This document shows positions 13,701-25,100 of a stretch of 64,000 nt of DNA, one piece after another. The translations under genes were made by a program, and so were the position numbers. This DNA comes from Tubulanus polymorphus (Eukaryota; Nemertea; Palaeonemertea; Tubulaniformes; Tubulanidae): the NCBI RefSeq assembly GCF_964204645.1, contig NC_134029.1, positions 20,106,450 to 20,170,449 of the forward strand, read 5' to 3'. Under the pieces are notes generated by a model that searched no databases, was not told where the DNA came from, and worked only from the letters and a program-made list of their open reading frames with translations. Position 1 is the first letter of the stretch. Each line of letters begins with the position of its first letter.

Positions 13701-15127
13701 CGAGACCAGTCGTCGTTTTGAATGTCGAGTTTGCGCGGTAATGATGAATACAGACCGCTCAGACCAGTCGCTAATACCTACAATCATATAAATTAATATC
13801 CTAAACTAAATATCTCAACTGGGGTGAACTTCAGTTTTTCGTAGTTATTCGACTATTAGTGAACTAGGGGAAACCAAATGTCGGTTATAGTCCGAACTGC
13901 AGTCCAAAAGTAGCGAACCAACACTATTCAGGACAGTTACTGTAGTTCGGACATAGTTCCAAGATGGCCACCACTGTGATTTATGCATAAAGTAAAACTA
14001 TAGTGCGTTCGATTATTAGTTCCAACCACTCTGATATCTTGTAATGGCATCCATTTACAATAAAATTAATGGTTCTTTCTCTAAGTCTTTAAGTTACACT
14101 AATCTTACTATTTCGGATACCAAAAGTACAAAATAAACCCTTAGTAAGCACTTTGTAAATTTTTTTGGCGAAAAGCAGGCACTTTTAAAAGGGGCTTTCT
14201 GAATTTCTTCAATAGTAAAGTAAGCGCTTAGGAGACTCGCTTTGAACCCTAGGCCTATTTGTTGATACATACAGAAATGAAATGAACTTTAAAACTTACG
14301 GGACAGAAATCCGAATTTTCCGCGATGTACATTCCGATATTTTCATTCTGCGACGAAAGCGCCATGATCAATAACAGCGCGTCGCGCGCCTGCTGCCCGA
14401 TCGGGCCTTCCTTATGCACGTACGGTATCAACAGCGAAAACATGAAAAACCTCGCCGGGCCCTGCTCCGTACTGGCCGAAAAGAACAACTCCAACAGATT
14501 ATGATTCTGCGTCAACGCGACGCACAGTTGATTCAACACAAGTATCAGGTGCGTTTCGATCGGCGTGTTCGGACAATCGGCGCAACTCGCCAACAAACTC
14601 AACAGCGGCCGAATCAACGGCTTGTGCACGATCAATGGCTGATTGCCCTGGTTGATGATCATTTCGTACAGTTTCAACAGTTCCAACTTGAGTCGTTGGT
14701 GAAACTCGGAGTTCTTGACGCACCACGAACAAACGCGTTCCATGATGTTCTCGCAAAGCAGGAACTGCAAAATCGGACCCTGCGAGCCGTTCGTGCTGCT
14801 TTTCTCTTCGACGAGCAGCAACAACATCTGATCGAGGTACCGCAACACGGCCTGCACGTCGTCGCCGGTCGCGCGTAGTTTGTTGTTATTTTGGCCGTTT
14901 GGCCGTTCGATGATGGCGACGATTTGCAGCCAATGACACTGAAACACCTCGAGCATCGTATCCGGATCCGTATCGCATCGTTGGCGCGTCGGCGAACCTT
15001 GTTTGACGCCGCCACCGCGTATCGGTGAGCCGTGTTTACCGGGCATTGTCTTCGTATCGCTTTTAATGCCGAAACTATTCATTAACGACCATCGTCTGCT
15101 CGCACTATTGCGGCGAAATATGCTCAT
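1764..15127 (-). CDS. FHIP1: FHIP1 (FAM160A), FTS-Hook-interacting protein
   Basis: Eleven coding exons on the minus strand: 15127-14300, 13777-13619, 13113-13027, 11386-11219, 10749-10670, 10585-10418, 7895-7746, 5569-4551, 3958-3780, 2641-2404, 2047-1764 (stop TAG). The coding sum is 3360 nt, giving 1119 aa, a little longer than human FHIP1A/B (about 970-1040). Family signatures run in order: FQCHWLQIVAIIERP near residue 67, QQARDALLLIMALS near 248, the LNREDWLQIPDLVMF block in exon 2, EEIIAATAYLDLF in exon 4, YGKAAEKFLSLTPTCC in exon 6, YLKESKA and YDGERP at the start of exon 8, PFLTVILQKFESLMQN in exon 9 and LEEFLKELAAISQEHA near the C terminus. Exon 8 carries a long Ser/Asp-rich, probably disordered insert. 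In other animals the protein joins FTS and Hook and links dynein to Rab5 early endosomes; that role is inferred from family. A TTTTTAG directly before the ATG suggests a 5' UTR intron. The protein is not transmembrane. Confidence 0.93.
2111..2387. mobile_element. MITE of the GGTGGCCAC family, in a FHIP1 intron
   Basis: The ends are CAGGGTGGCCACT and its inverse AGTGGCCACCCTG. A perfect 5-bp target duplication TAGAC flanks it (2106-2110 and 2388-2392). It carries no coding sequence. It fills most of the last FHIP1 intron (2048-2403). Its body is a series of TTCCCTGA-like phrases typical of this family's other copies in the window. Confidence 0.85.
3084..3209. mobile_element. Foldback element, GGCCAGTTGCTCAA type
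   Basis: The left end AGGGGCCAGTTGCTCAAAA pairs with the right end TTTTGAGCAACTGGCCCCT. Inner bases GGTTAGAGTTAACC and GGTTATCTTTAACC extend the palindrome. It has no coding capacity and is about 126 bp long. Confidence 0.75.
3211..3319. mobile_element. Foldback element, CCAGTTCCACAG type
   Basis: It abuts the previous foldback. GGACCCAGTTCCACAGTTGT at the left pairs with ACAACTGTGGAACTGGACCC at the right, and internal GAGTTAACTC palindromes extend the pairing. It is about 110 bp and non-coding. Confidence 0.75.
4195..4499. mobile_element. Truncated GGTGGCCAC-family MITE with duplicated end
   Basis: This copy is inverted relative to the 44 kb copies and has lost its left terminus. The right terminus, GTGGCCACCCTG at about 4370-4381, together with some 18 bp of flank is repeated once more. 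This gives two tandem units of about 98 bp (4304-4401 and 4402-4499). It lies in the FHIP1 intron 3' of the large exon. Confidence 0.7.
5634..6064. mobile_element. TA-type (pogo/mariner-like) foldback, interrupted
   Basis: The left end CAGTCAAACCTGCTTTATTC mirrors the right end AAATTAAACAGGTTTTACTG. This is the CAGTnnAACCTC/G-like terminus seen in other elements of this window. The piggyBac-like MITE at 5723-5980 lies inside it, so it was already present when that element inserted. Confidence 0.6.
5723..5980. mobile_element. piggyBac-like MITE, copy 1
   Basis: Ends are CCCTTTCAGTGC and GCGCTGAAAGGG, flanked by TTAA on the left (5719-5722) and TTGA on the right (5981-5984, one change). TTAA targeting and CCC/GGG ends are the hallmark of piggyBac-type elements. 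The interior has CACCGCACTGCGGTGTA-type palindromes. It is non-coding. Confidence 0.75.
7180..7422. mobile_element. piggyBac-like MITE, copy 2
   Basis: It begins CCCTTTCAGTGC after TTAA (7176-7179) and ends GTACTGAAAGGA before TTAA (7423-7426), so the target duplication is intact. Its interior matches copies 1 and 3, including the ATCTCT..GAAAGATGGCAGCACCTGTC block. It lies in a FHIP1 intron. Confidence 0.8.
7746..7895 (-). other. FHIP1: FHIP1 exon 7, a small in-frame (possibly cassette) exon
   Basis: A 150-nt exon sits alone in the 4.8 kb gap between exons 6 and 8. It has the acceptor TTGCATTGCAG, a strong GTATGT donor and phase 2 on both sides, so it can be included or skipped without a frame change. 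It encodes 50 residues rich in Ser, Arg and Pro around SGLVSLLGSLRE. Vertebrate FHIP1 proteins carry a comparable Pro/Ser stretch at this point, which supports it being real. It lies in a CpG-richer island of the intron. Whether it is constitutive or alternative cannot be told from DNA. Confidence 0.75.
8327..8435. mobile_element. Foldback element, GGGCCCAGTTT type
   Basis: Left GGGCCCAGTTTCCCATAAAG pairs with the inverse of right TTTTGTTAAACTGGGCCC. AAATCG..CGATTT extends the palindrome inward. It is about 109 bp and non-coding. Confidence 0.7.
9250..9397. mobile_element. TA-type foldback MITE
   Basis: Ends are CAGTAGACTCCTCC and GGAGTAGTCTACTG, with AAATCGGTAC/GTACCGATTT just inside, flanked by TA on both sides. 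The form is typical of short Tc1/mariner or pogo-like derivatives. Confidence 0.75.
11387..13026. other. FHIP1 intron; no gene seen
   Basis: There is a 12-bp ATTTGGCACGGG-like triplet at about 11517-11548. A weak foldback lies around 12346-12450, where GAAGTGAAATTCC pairs with GGAATTTCGCTTC. Otherwise I see nothing. Confidence 0.5.
13349..13487. mobile_element. TA-type foldback MITE
   Basis: CAGTAGACTCCGCTC at the left mirrors GAGCAGAGTCTACTG at the right, flanked by TA dinucleotides. It is 139 bp, in the FHIP1 intron between exons 2 and 3. Confidence 0.75.
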
Positions 15128-18100
15128 CTAAAAACCCATCGCTTCGGATTATAGCTGATGAAGCATTGTTGATCTCTAGCTACCAGCTACAGCTACCTGA
15201 AAAACACAAAATTCATTAAAATGTGCAAAAATGAACTGTTGCATGTTTTTATGAGAAAACAAAACAAAAACAAACTACAGTAAACCTGGTCTGAGGTAAA
15301 CAACGTCCAAGTTAAGGATAGGAAAATATGTTAGCAAGCCACAAGAATGATTTCATTTTTGTCTCCTGTAAGTCAAACGTCTGCGGTGGCTATGTCCGAG
15401 TAAGGCAAGGTTTGCAGTATAAAAGGACTACGGTGTGTAAAGGCATTACAGAAACTAGGCCTATCTTTGACTACTTCTCAGATATTAACTATCGTAACTG
15501 GTAGGGATAATTACCGGTACACTTGGGAATATTCCGAACCCGCAAAGAAGGAAGTAGTATTTAATGAAGGAAGTAGTATTTAATCAAGTCTCTACGCACT
15601 GACCCAATAAAACATGTAGCAGCCTAGACACAGCTAGTAGAATTAATCAACATTACATCATAGTACAATAGTACAGCGTTGTAAAATGAAATCATATTCA
15701 ACAGCTACACAGCAGACTTGATAAATACGGTGTAATAAGCGATATAAAAGTTCAGACCAATTAAGCGTTTGAATGGTTGATAACTAAAATTGTGTTCAAA
15801 TGCTTACACAGCGACTATGACAAATTACTTTTTTTTTCTACACCGCAATAACCATTGATATGAAATTTCAGACCAATTAAGCTATATGAAATATTTTCAA
15901 TAACTGCCTAAGCTTCGAGTTACCGTTTTTGACTTGCTGATAAATGACTGGTTCACACGATGATATAAGCATTCAGAATAGCCTGACAGTATCAAGACCG
16001 AAGGAAATCAATTTTCAGATTTGATAATAACAAAATAAGTCTCAAGTACAAGTAGTTTATCGATGATTCGACCTCATCGCGGAACATCAAAATTAGTCAA
16101 TTATCACTCGACCTAAATCAACAGTTTAGAAGGTAGACTTTCTAAAACAAAAACATGTTCTGAATAGGCCTAGGCCTACACTGTAGTTTCCATTTTCATA
16201 CATTAAAACAGTGATAGTAATGGAGCTTGTGAAAAAATGTATGCTTTTATATAGGCATTTAGCCTATGTTAAGTCAAATGCAGTATTTGATGAATAGTAT
16301 CTGGACTAATAGCTATTTTAGCGATCTAAAATTCATTTCTTTTTGAGGGCTCTCTGTTGCATGGGTGAGGAATGAGGGGTCATTACGATAGTTGTAGAAG
16401 CTAGTGAATATCATTAGAAAGTACCAAATTTATATTATTCAACCTAAATTGAGGTTAGCATCAATGTTTTCTACAATGCAGTATAATTGGTACACCAAAA
16501 AATGATCGGATGTGTACATTAAGCTATAAGATCTCTTGCTTTATAATTGGGAACAGTAACTTACAAGAGAAGTATAAAATTCCTGGTATTAATCGGGTCA
16601 CCAGTCTATCTTTTCGACACAATATCTTTCATCATCGCTATAACTATCACTGATATCAGTAGAATTATAGATTATCTATTCAAAACTTAATCAAAATTGA
16701 TAAATTCGAAATGGAGGTCGGTGTTTAGAACAGGGGAACCTGGGTTACTTTAAAAAAATTCAGGGGACCAGAAAATCTTTTCATTATAACCGGTAGTTCT
16801 GTATATAGCTGATCCTCATTTCAAATAACTTCAGATCTGATCAGAAAATCTGTTTGTCATAACCGATAGTTCTGTATAGGCCCTATAGCGCAACCTCGTT
16901 ACAACTAACTTCAGATCTGATCAGAAAATCTGTTCGTTTATAACAGATAATTCGTTCGATCGAGTATGAAATTGGCAAAACTGTCTTATTTGGCACGAAA
17001 GGTTTGTTATAATTGATAAATCATTGTATCTGAGGTTCCACTGTAAATAAGCTCAGAATCCTGCGTCATTTACATTTTCAGGCGTGGATCATGTAATAAC
17101 CTAATCCATTCGAGGGCTTGTAACAAAACTACAGCATCTGCATTTGAACTACTAAATTGTGGTTAGTTAATTTAACTGCCTAACCACACATCAGCTTCAT
17201 CCAGACTCAGCAATGCCAGCAGGCTATTTTATTACAGGGAACCCCCTATAGTTATCGGGTACCCCCTTTTAAGATCCCCCTTAGTTACTACTACCCCCTA
17301 CTACAATGAGTGATATTACGTACAAACTCATTGGTTGGTCTGATGGTGACATCATATAGGCCGGAACTACGAGAACAAGAAAAAGAACAAGGCGGGTGAG
17401 TGGTAGGCGGGTGGGTGTATCTGCCCTTCCTCTCCGAAACCAATTATTTAATTTATCAAATGAGAGAAAGTTAGCAATTCGATTCTAGAAAAACTCCCAT
17501 CAACAGCAGCAGCACATCTAACGGAATATCTGTACAAAATCGAAACAGCTGGATTTTTAATAGGATTTATTGATTTTTATTGAAATCTAAATGTCAACTT
17601 CAGAATCACGATTAGTAATCCCGATCCATTCAGCGTAAGCCCGACACCAAAACTAAATCACAGTCGTTACGAAAGTGCGGTAGATTTTCGTGAAACCGTT
17701 GAACGGATACGAATATACTTACGACAAGACGATCAGTAGTATTTAGATTAAAATTACTTAATTTTCAATTCAATCAAATCAATTCGGGCCGCCATATTTG
17801 TGTCACGTGAACAAACAAAGTACTTGTTGACCCGGAAGCGAATAAATCAGATCAATTAATTTTATTAAATTTTTCAAAATGATTTTAAATCGATTTTAAT
17901 TTTGATGTGACATTTTGAGAGAAAATCAAACGGGTCTGTGCAAAAATCCAGCAAATTCTATCCGATAATCGGGGAGTGTCAACTTAGGCTCTATTCTTTT
18001 TATTCGCATTGATTAAACAGCTAAATAATTCTAGTAATTACAGGGTATTCTGTTCTGTTCGAAATGACATTATGTAGCAGATTAGAATTATTCATTTTGT

Positions 18101-19157
18101 TGAATAGAGTTTGATATTTCTTAGATAAATAAAGTAAATTTAATTGAAATCGTACTCATCCGCGCACACTTGGTTTCGATAGTCTTTCCCGGCAAATGAA
18201 TTATACCCGCTATAATATCTTAACCCTAATTTTGGCGTTTAAAGTCTATGAAAAAGCAATCTTATTGCATCTTGGAGCTTTTAAGTGAATAGAAGTGGAA
18301 ACTATATTTCACATGTTGCGGATGTAGAACAACCACCGCTATAGGAAGGTGTTGTTCGGTCTGTCAAAGTGTCCTGCTGATAATTCGATAATTCCACTGA
18401 ACTAATATAGATTATCGGATTATTACGACGTTTTTAAATTAGAAAGGTAAGCTGATGGATTAATCCTACTCTAGTGAAATGTTTGGGAGCTGTTGAGAGA
18501 CAATTCGAGAGTTGGGAGGGGTTCAATCGAACGGAGACGAACATTAATTTTCTTCGTTGATTTCTTCCAAATTCCATAAAAAACCCTTGCCTATCATCAC
18601 AAATACTATACTAATCCTAATCGAATCCTACTACAATCAATGCCAGGCCGAACTTAGCATTTGAATTTTTGGGAGTAGAAAGAAACCTGACAAAAAGGGC
18701 TATTGGATGTAACGATATCAAGCCCCAAAAAGGGGTATCTGTCCCCGCGGCCTGGGCCATGTAGTTAGTTACCTAATCGGACGTTGGTGGTAAGCTTTTT
18801 ATAATCGGGTGGGCTTATACCAACAGTGTGGTTTGTGAAAATATCAAATCGTGAAACTCAACCACAGACAGGTTACTGACCGCAATCACTGGTCACCTGT
18901 CCCGCTAAAAGGATTAACTTGGTATGGAAAGATACATAATCATTGGCATTCAGAAAATCTCAGATCTGAATTCCCACAACCTTTGTTGTAACATTTCAGT
19001 AGTTAAAAAATGATTCAGAAAAATACAAGAAATTTTATTTAAACGAATGCTTTTGATTGACATTTATTCATATAAAGAAATTCTCAAAGTTGAGTTAAGC
19101 TTTATTCAAGCGTTCCTCCTTTTCTATTTTCAGTCCTGGTTTCATCAGAAATGGATA
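15128..19157. other. Shared upstream region of FHIP1 and POSH
   Basis: The two genes diverge from this 4 kb gap. It contains a tandem duplication of 75-90 bp units at about 16780-16945 (ATAACCGATAGTTCTGTAT ... TCAGATCTGATCAGAAAATC). It also contains a promoter-like motif cluster near 17.79-17.84 kb and a repeat relative at 18740-18910 whose inverse is in a LIAS intron near 35.1-35.25 kb. No coding exon was found. A 5' UTR exon for either gene could lie here. Confidence 0.55.
17788..17838. promoter_or_regulatory. Candidate promoter motif cluster (YY1, E-box, ETS-like)
   Basis: Within 51 bp are GCCGCCATAT (YY1-like, 17788), CACGTG (E-box, 17804-17809) and CCGGAAG (ETS-like, 17832-17838). This mix is common at TATA-less housekeeping and bidirectional promoters. 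It lies between the divergent FHIP1 and POSH genes, so it could serve either. This is motif evidence only. Confidence 0.4.
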
Positions 19158-22100
19158 ATGGATGAACAGGCGTTGAATGAATTATTGGAATGTTCGGTGT
19201 GTTTAGAGCAGCTCGATTCGTCGAGTAAAGTTCTGCCGTGTCAGCACACGTTCTGTCGTCGGTGCCTCGACGAGATCGTCTGCGCGAAAAGCGAACTGCG
19301 CTGTCCCGAATGTCGGACGCTCGTCGATATCGCCGTCGACAACCTGCCGCCGAATATTCTGCTCGTGCGTTTGTTGGAAGGATTGAAAACGCAATGTCGA
19401 CTGAGCGCCGTTCAACAGACGACCGTTCACGCGGGGATCGGTCAAACCGCGGACCCCGGCGCGGAAAAACCTCATCAATCTTCCACGACTCATCATTCTC
19501 TCAAGGTGAGCTCTCTTACAGTTTTTCGGAATTTAACCTTTTTTCGTGTAGAACAGAGTGGCCACTGACCTGGAAAACTCCAGAACCAAAAACTAGGGGA
19601 ATTCCGATAAAATGCTATTGACCACGTGTTTCTTTATCGGTACATGATTCAATGAAAAACGAATGAATTCTAGCATTTTTAGACCTACAAATTTCTCCAA
19701 TTCATTCTTACAATTTTGTGTAATCACATGGAAAACTCAGGGGAAACTCAAGGGATATGTAAATGGGCGGAAAGTGGCCACCCTGTAAAATATTAGGATC
19801 CTTATACTCCAGGGCCCGGTTTCGTACACCGAGTAACAAAGTTATCCTTAGGGGTAAATCCTCAATCTGGGTGACAACCACCATAGTTGCAAGGAGAAAC
19901 CATGGTTCTAACAGACAAATTACAAAATTTTCCCAGGGACTATTTTTCTTCCACATCTATGAAACCCACCCCAGGAGAGTACACATTTTTGACTGACATT
20001 GAATTAGATTCTTGGGCACATTCTATGCACCGACCTATATCAGCTAGAATATTTTTCGTGCCCGATTATTAGATTTGCTACTCAGAGCTTCGATATTCCA
20101 AATTCACAGAGATCATCAGCTGTTAAATCGAGTTCAGATGAACTGAATTGAAGAAGAAAATAATTCGATCTAAGAATTATACCTTTTTGTGAAACTTGGC
20201 ACACATTTCATTGGAATGAATTGAAGCAATTAATATTCAAACAGCTCTACGTCATAAATCAATATTCAAACAGTACCTCATAGCCTTATGAATGCCTATA
20301 TTTAGTAATAGTCATCACTTCTGAAAGTACTGACTTTCCTCACAGACTTGACCCTTTGAAATACTTGCGAGTAACGTGGAAAGAAGAATTCTCGGTAGAA
20401 AGATGCGTTGTTACTGGTTGTGATGACATTTGTAGAATGATCATGATTTAGGCGAGGATGAGCCCTTCTAAAACGATATTCGAAGCACTCATTCCCTCCT
20501 CTCTGATGTCGAGAATTCCTTCCTTCACCTGTTGTGCTCGTAATACAACAACGGTAAGCACCATCACGGCTGCCTACACTACAATGGATATAGATTGTTG
20601 GGAATTAGGCACAGTTTGGGATCTGATTGAAAAGGAACTCAAAATGGTGCAGATATATTATATTCAGGTTTGGTTATTCAGTCCAACGTTACTTTCTCTC
20701 ATCAATTCATGTTTAGCCTGATATATCTAAATCGCATATGATGATAACGAAAAAATTTATTTTCTTTAATAATCAATTTTGCGATCAAAAATGATTTTAT
20801 TTTAAGTTATTGCGAAAAGAAATGAATTGTAAATTATTTTTCCCAATTTGATACCGCTAGTTGTAGCCGCTGGCTCGAAAATTTCCACCAAAGTCCATAG
20901 GGAATTTTTCAATACATGCAACCATATATTGTGGTCAAATTCAGTTCTGTAAATAGCGAACAGTGTGTACGTCGAAGGTCATGAGACAGTGCCAAAAAGT
21001 AGATACATTTATGAAGCCGTTTCCTGTATTCTGGGAATTTAATTCGCTTCATTAGTCGACGACTATTAACCGATTAACTGTTAGTGAATTATTATCGCAA
21101 AAACAGGTCAGTGCATGCCTCTTGATATTCACGTGACGGGGGCATGAATCGAAATCGAAATTATTCATGAAACTTTTTTTTTTCATTCTTTATTTTAGAA
21201 GATTAATGTTAGTCGGCCGTGCGCTCAGGCATTGTATAACTACGACGCGTTAGATCCAAGGTAAGCCGAACGATTATCATTCTAACAATACAATAATGAC
21301 GTACAGATATTGTTTTCATGATTCGGATAGGCGCGCATAAAAACAGACATTTCGAAAACGATTACCAATAACTATTAGTAATTGTAAGGCTCAGTGTATT
21401 GAATATGTTTTACGTAGAAATCTGTTATATACTATCAACTGTGCCTCATACGGAAAATAGTTGATGATGTAATTAGTAATTGTAGATTGATAAATAATAG
21501 TCAATTAAACGTGACTTCTAGAAAAAGAGTACATTGTACTTAATGAATATGATGTATATCTGTAAAGTAAATGGCCTAACTCGAACGAACTGGGACCGGC
21601 AAAATCAGTTCGAGTAATGGATAGAAAAATACTTAGGAATTTAGAAAGATAATTCGATTTTTGTCCAAGCTAGTCAAAAGTCTTAAGTTAACCATGTCCG
21701 AGTAAGGCAAGGTGCTACAAAATAAAATACAGAAATTGGGACTAAAATAATGAATTTGAACACGGATAATGACGATATATAACATTATAGATTGAGTACC
21801 GAGTGTAGGTAGATGATATTATAGTCCACTTTACGCTTAGTTTATGAGAGAACGAACTATAGTCAGAGTGTATTATGTTATGCGTAAACCGCAGGAATGC
21901 GCACTCGGATTATCGTTACATCTTAGTTCTGTTGATTGACAGGCAGAACGAGTAGCGGCGCGTAATGCTACATATTTCTTCATTCATTCATTTGCTCATT
22001 TTTTTCTTTCTCTCGCAGCGATCTTTCATTCAAGAAGGACGAGTTGATATATTTGCGTCGACAGGTCGACGATAATTGGTTCCACGGCGAGATCCACGGT

Positions 22101-25100
22101 AAACACGGTTTCTTCCCGGCGAGCTATGTTCAGGTATATATCGTCGTCATCATTTTTTATCCGATCGATGAAGAAATTAATCCCGGCCCGCGGCCTGAAA
22201 AAATTCTAGTTCCGCTCATTTATAATTTAAAAGGAAATATGAAGCAGAAACGTTTTACTTACAACTATTACATCATACTACATATGTGTTAAAATTTTTT
22301 CATCTACTTAGACCTTTGTAATATCAACGGATATTGCTCAGAGGCCATATCTGAGATAGAAAATTTAGAAAATTTTCTTGGAGGATGGCCCGTACCGTAC
22401 CAGCCAAATTACTAACGAACTCACCAGCTACGGGCCTGTAATCGACAGTAATTATTAGTGAAATGGGTTGGTTTATCGATTATGTAACTGATTAATATTG
22501 ATTTGTATGAAAATTTAGACTCGATTGTCAAAGTAATCCATCTCGATGTTTATTTCCACGGGTGGATCCAAGAATTTTGAAAAGGGGGCCGAAACATCCT
22601 AGGCCTAGTTGTATATACATTCGTACTTGGTTCATGACCGCGAGCACTGTAGGCGTGAAGCCTCTTACTCTTTGAAAATGTTTTCAGAAAAAATGGTTCA
22701 TTTTCTGAGCATCTAGAGCGACTAGAACGAAATGACCAGCAATGATTTGCCACTATATGTGCAACTTTCTTATGCTACGTTTTGAAAATGTTATCCTGGC
22801 AAAAAATAGGGGCCTGGGCCACTTTGGCCCTCCTTGGATCCACCACTGATTGCCCTGCTATATAAATTTAGCTTAAACGATCGAATGATATATTTTTTAG
22901 GTGATAACTCCGCTGCCCGACTCTTCCCCGAAGTGCAAGGCTTTGTATGACTTTCAAATCGATAATAAAGACAGCGGGAAAGACTGCGTCTTCTTTAAAA
23001 AGGTTAGCCGCGACGACGTTTTTTCAATATATTTCACGGAAGCGAACATCCGAAATATCATCATAATTCCCGGTAAGATCTATCTAGGGAAGTAGAAATA
23101 ATGATTTTCGGTATTTTTAGGATGATATATTGACAGTCCTACGTCGAGTCGATGAGAACTGGGCCGAAGGGAAACTCGGCGAAAAAATTGGCATCTTTCC
23201 CATTGCTTTCGTCGAGGTATTTATCATTAGATTCGACTTAACATCACTCATTTCGATTTATGTGTCGACATTAGTTAGTTTCATAAGTCAAGAGGTTTTT
23301 AGACCCTTCCTCGTCGTATATGGCAGCTTATCACGAAATAGTAATCGTTGCACATTTCCTCGGCAATTAAAATGTTAATGATCGTGTTAACGATATTTCG
23401 TGTACATCAGATTGAAATAGGAACGTCATCCTGTATTGATAGATTCAGTGATAAATTTGCTTTTTGGTTTTCAGTTGAATCATGCAGCTAAAGAACTCTT
23501 ATCAAAATCAGTGTAAGTAAATTCATCTTCGTAAAACTCGATTTTGATCGTTTTCATACGTATGATAGCTGCGTTCATTTAGCTGACCTAGCCAAATCAA
23601 TCTTAAGATCTTAAATTCAGTCCACTGAATGGAAACTGTCGAAATGGCTTAAAAATGACGTCGATTTGAGATTTGAATTGATCGAATCTTAACCCATCTG
23701 CAGAGCCGTTTTCAGAGCTTGGTGACATCTGAACCAACCTAGTTTTCAAATCAATGGCAGGCTAATTAGGTGTGACAAGCTTAGGGATCATAATAATGAA
23801 TCGATGATTTTGAATGTGGTGGATTTGTTCATTGCAGGTCGAAAACGACAAATAACCCAAACTGGCCTAGTCGTAATAGTAGCAAATCTAAAGTACTCAA
23901 TATCGAAACATTTCTTATTAGTAAACCCGGTGATTTGGCTTGTCCGTCTGTCCGATGGCAAACTATGTACGATAACGTAGTATACTCTCTGTTTTCCAGA
24001 CATAAATCGACCCCTCCGCCGACCCAGCCCTCATCTCGTCGTCCTCCCGCCCCGTCGCCTCAACATGCCTCGTCTTCGCGGCAGCTGACGTCGTCGCCGG
24101 TCGCCGCGATATCGAGGCATCAATCAAACTCGCCGAGCTCGTCGCCGCACTCGTCGTTGCACCGGCGTACGGAGTCGCCGCGTTCCGGTTCGTCGAGTCC
24201 GGCCGGTCTGAGTCCCTGTCCTTCTACTGCTGTCACCCAACAACATACTTCTTCATCTGCTGTTCATTCGAATCCGGACACTCCCACCAGTACCCCTCCC
24301 AGCGCTCCGCGACACCAGTCGATGGCCGTTCCGACGCCAGCCTTAGCTACAGTGATGTCGTCTACGCCGCAAGTACAGATTACGTCGGCGACTTCCGTTC
24401 CGAAAGCGGTCAGTCAAAATTCACAGGTAATAAATTCAACAAGTTTTCTCTCCTCGTTCTCAACCATGTTTCATTTTCAAACTTCTCAAATGGGCTGGTT
24501 TTCGTATATATGGAAGAAAGATAGTCCCTGGGAATATTTTGAAATTTGTCAGCTATAACCATGGTTTCTCATTGTTGCCATGGTTTCTCATTGTTACTAC
24601 GGTGGTTGTCATCCAGATTGAGGTTGATACTCAGTCTATGAAACCGGGCAATGTCTGAAAAGTGCTACTTTTTGACTCCCGGAAGTCATCTGAAAAAAGT
24701 TTATCACAACCGTAATAATCGTGCTACTTACGTAGGTGTTGATCAAATAAATACAAACCAAGCACACATCGCCCTGCATCACTTCTGGGCAATTAACTTA
24801 CCAGTGCATTTTATGGCATAAGCGATTTTATCTACAGGTTATATATACCGGTATATATTTATTTCGTAAATAAGAATTTACAATCGAGTTACAGAACAGA
24901 TTACATATGTATTGTATTATGTATCTTATACACGTGGACTAAACTTGCTATGATTTTACAAAACATGATTACGGTAGCAGTTACATTGTCAATCTCAGAC
25001 ATAAAAATTCACTAAAACTGCTTTTTACCGCTACAAACCTGGAAAAAGAAATCTTCATTTTAATTTTTCTCCGGATTGATTCAGATAATCGTGACCGGAA

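Noticed and set aside
14414-14878. A 154-residue plus-strand frame.
   Set aside because: It is antisense to the large FHIP1 exon, whose minus-strand frame is clearly conserved.
19047-19157. An earlier in-frame start adding 37 residues to POSH.
   Set aside because: A TTTTCAG acceptor lies at 19127-19133 and the family protein begins with MDE at 19158.
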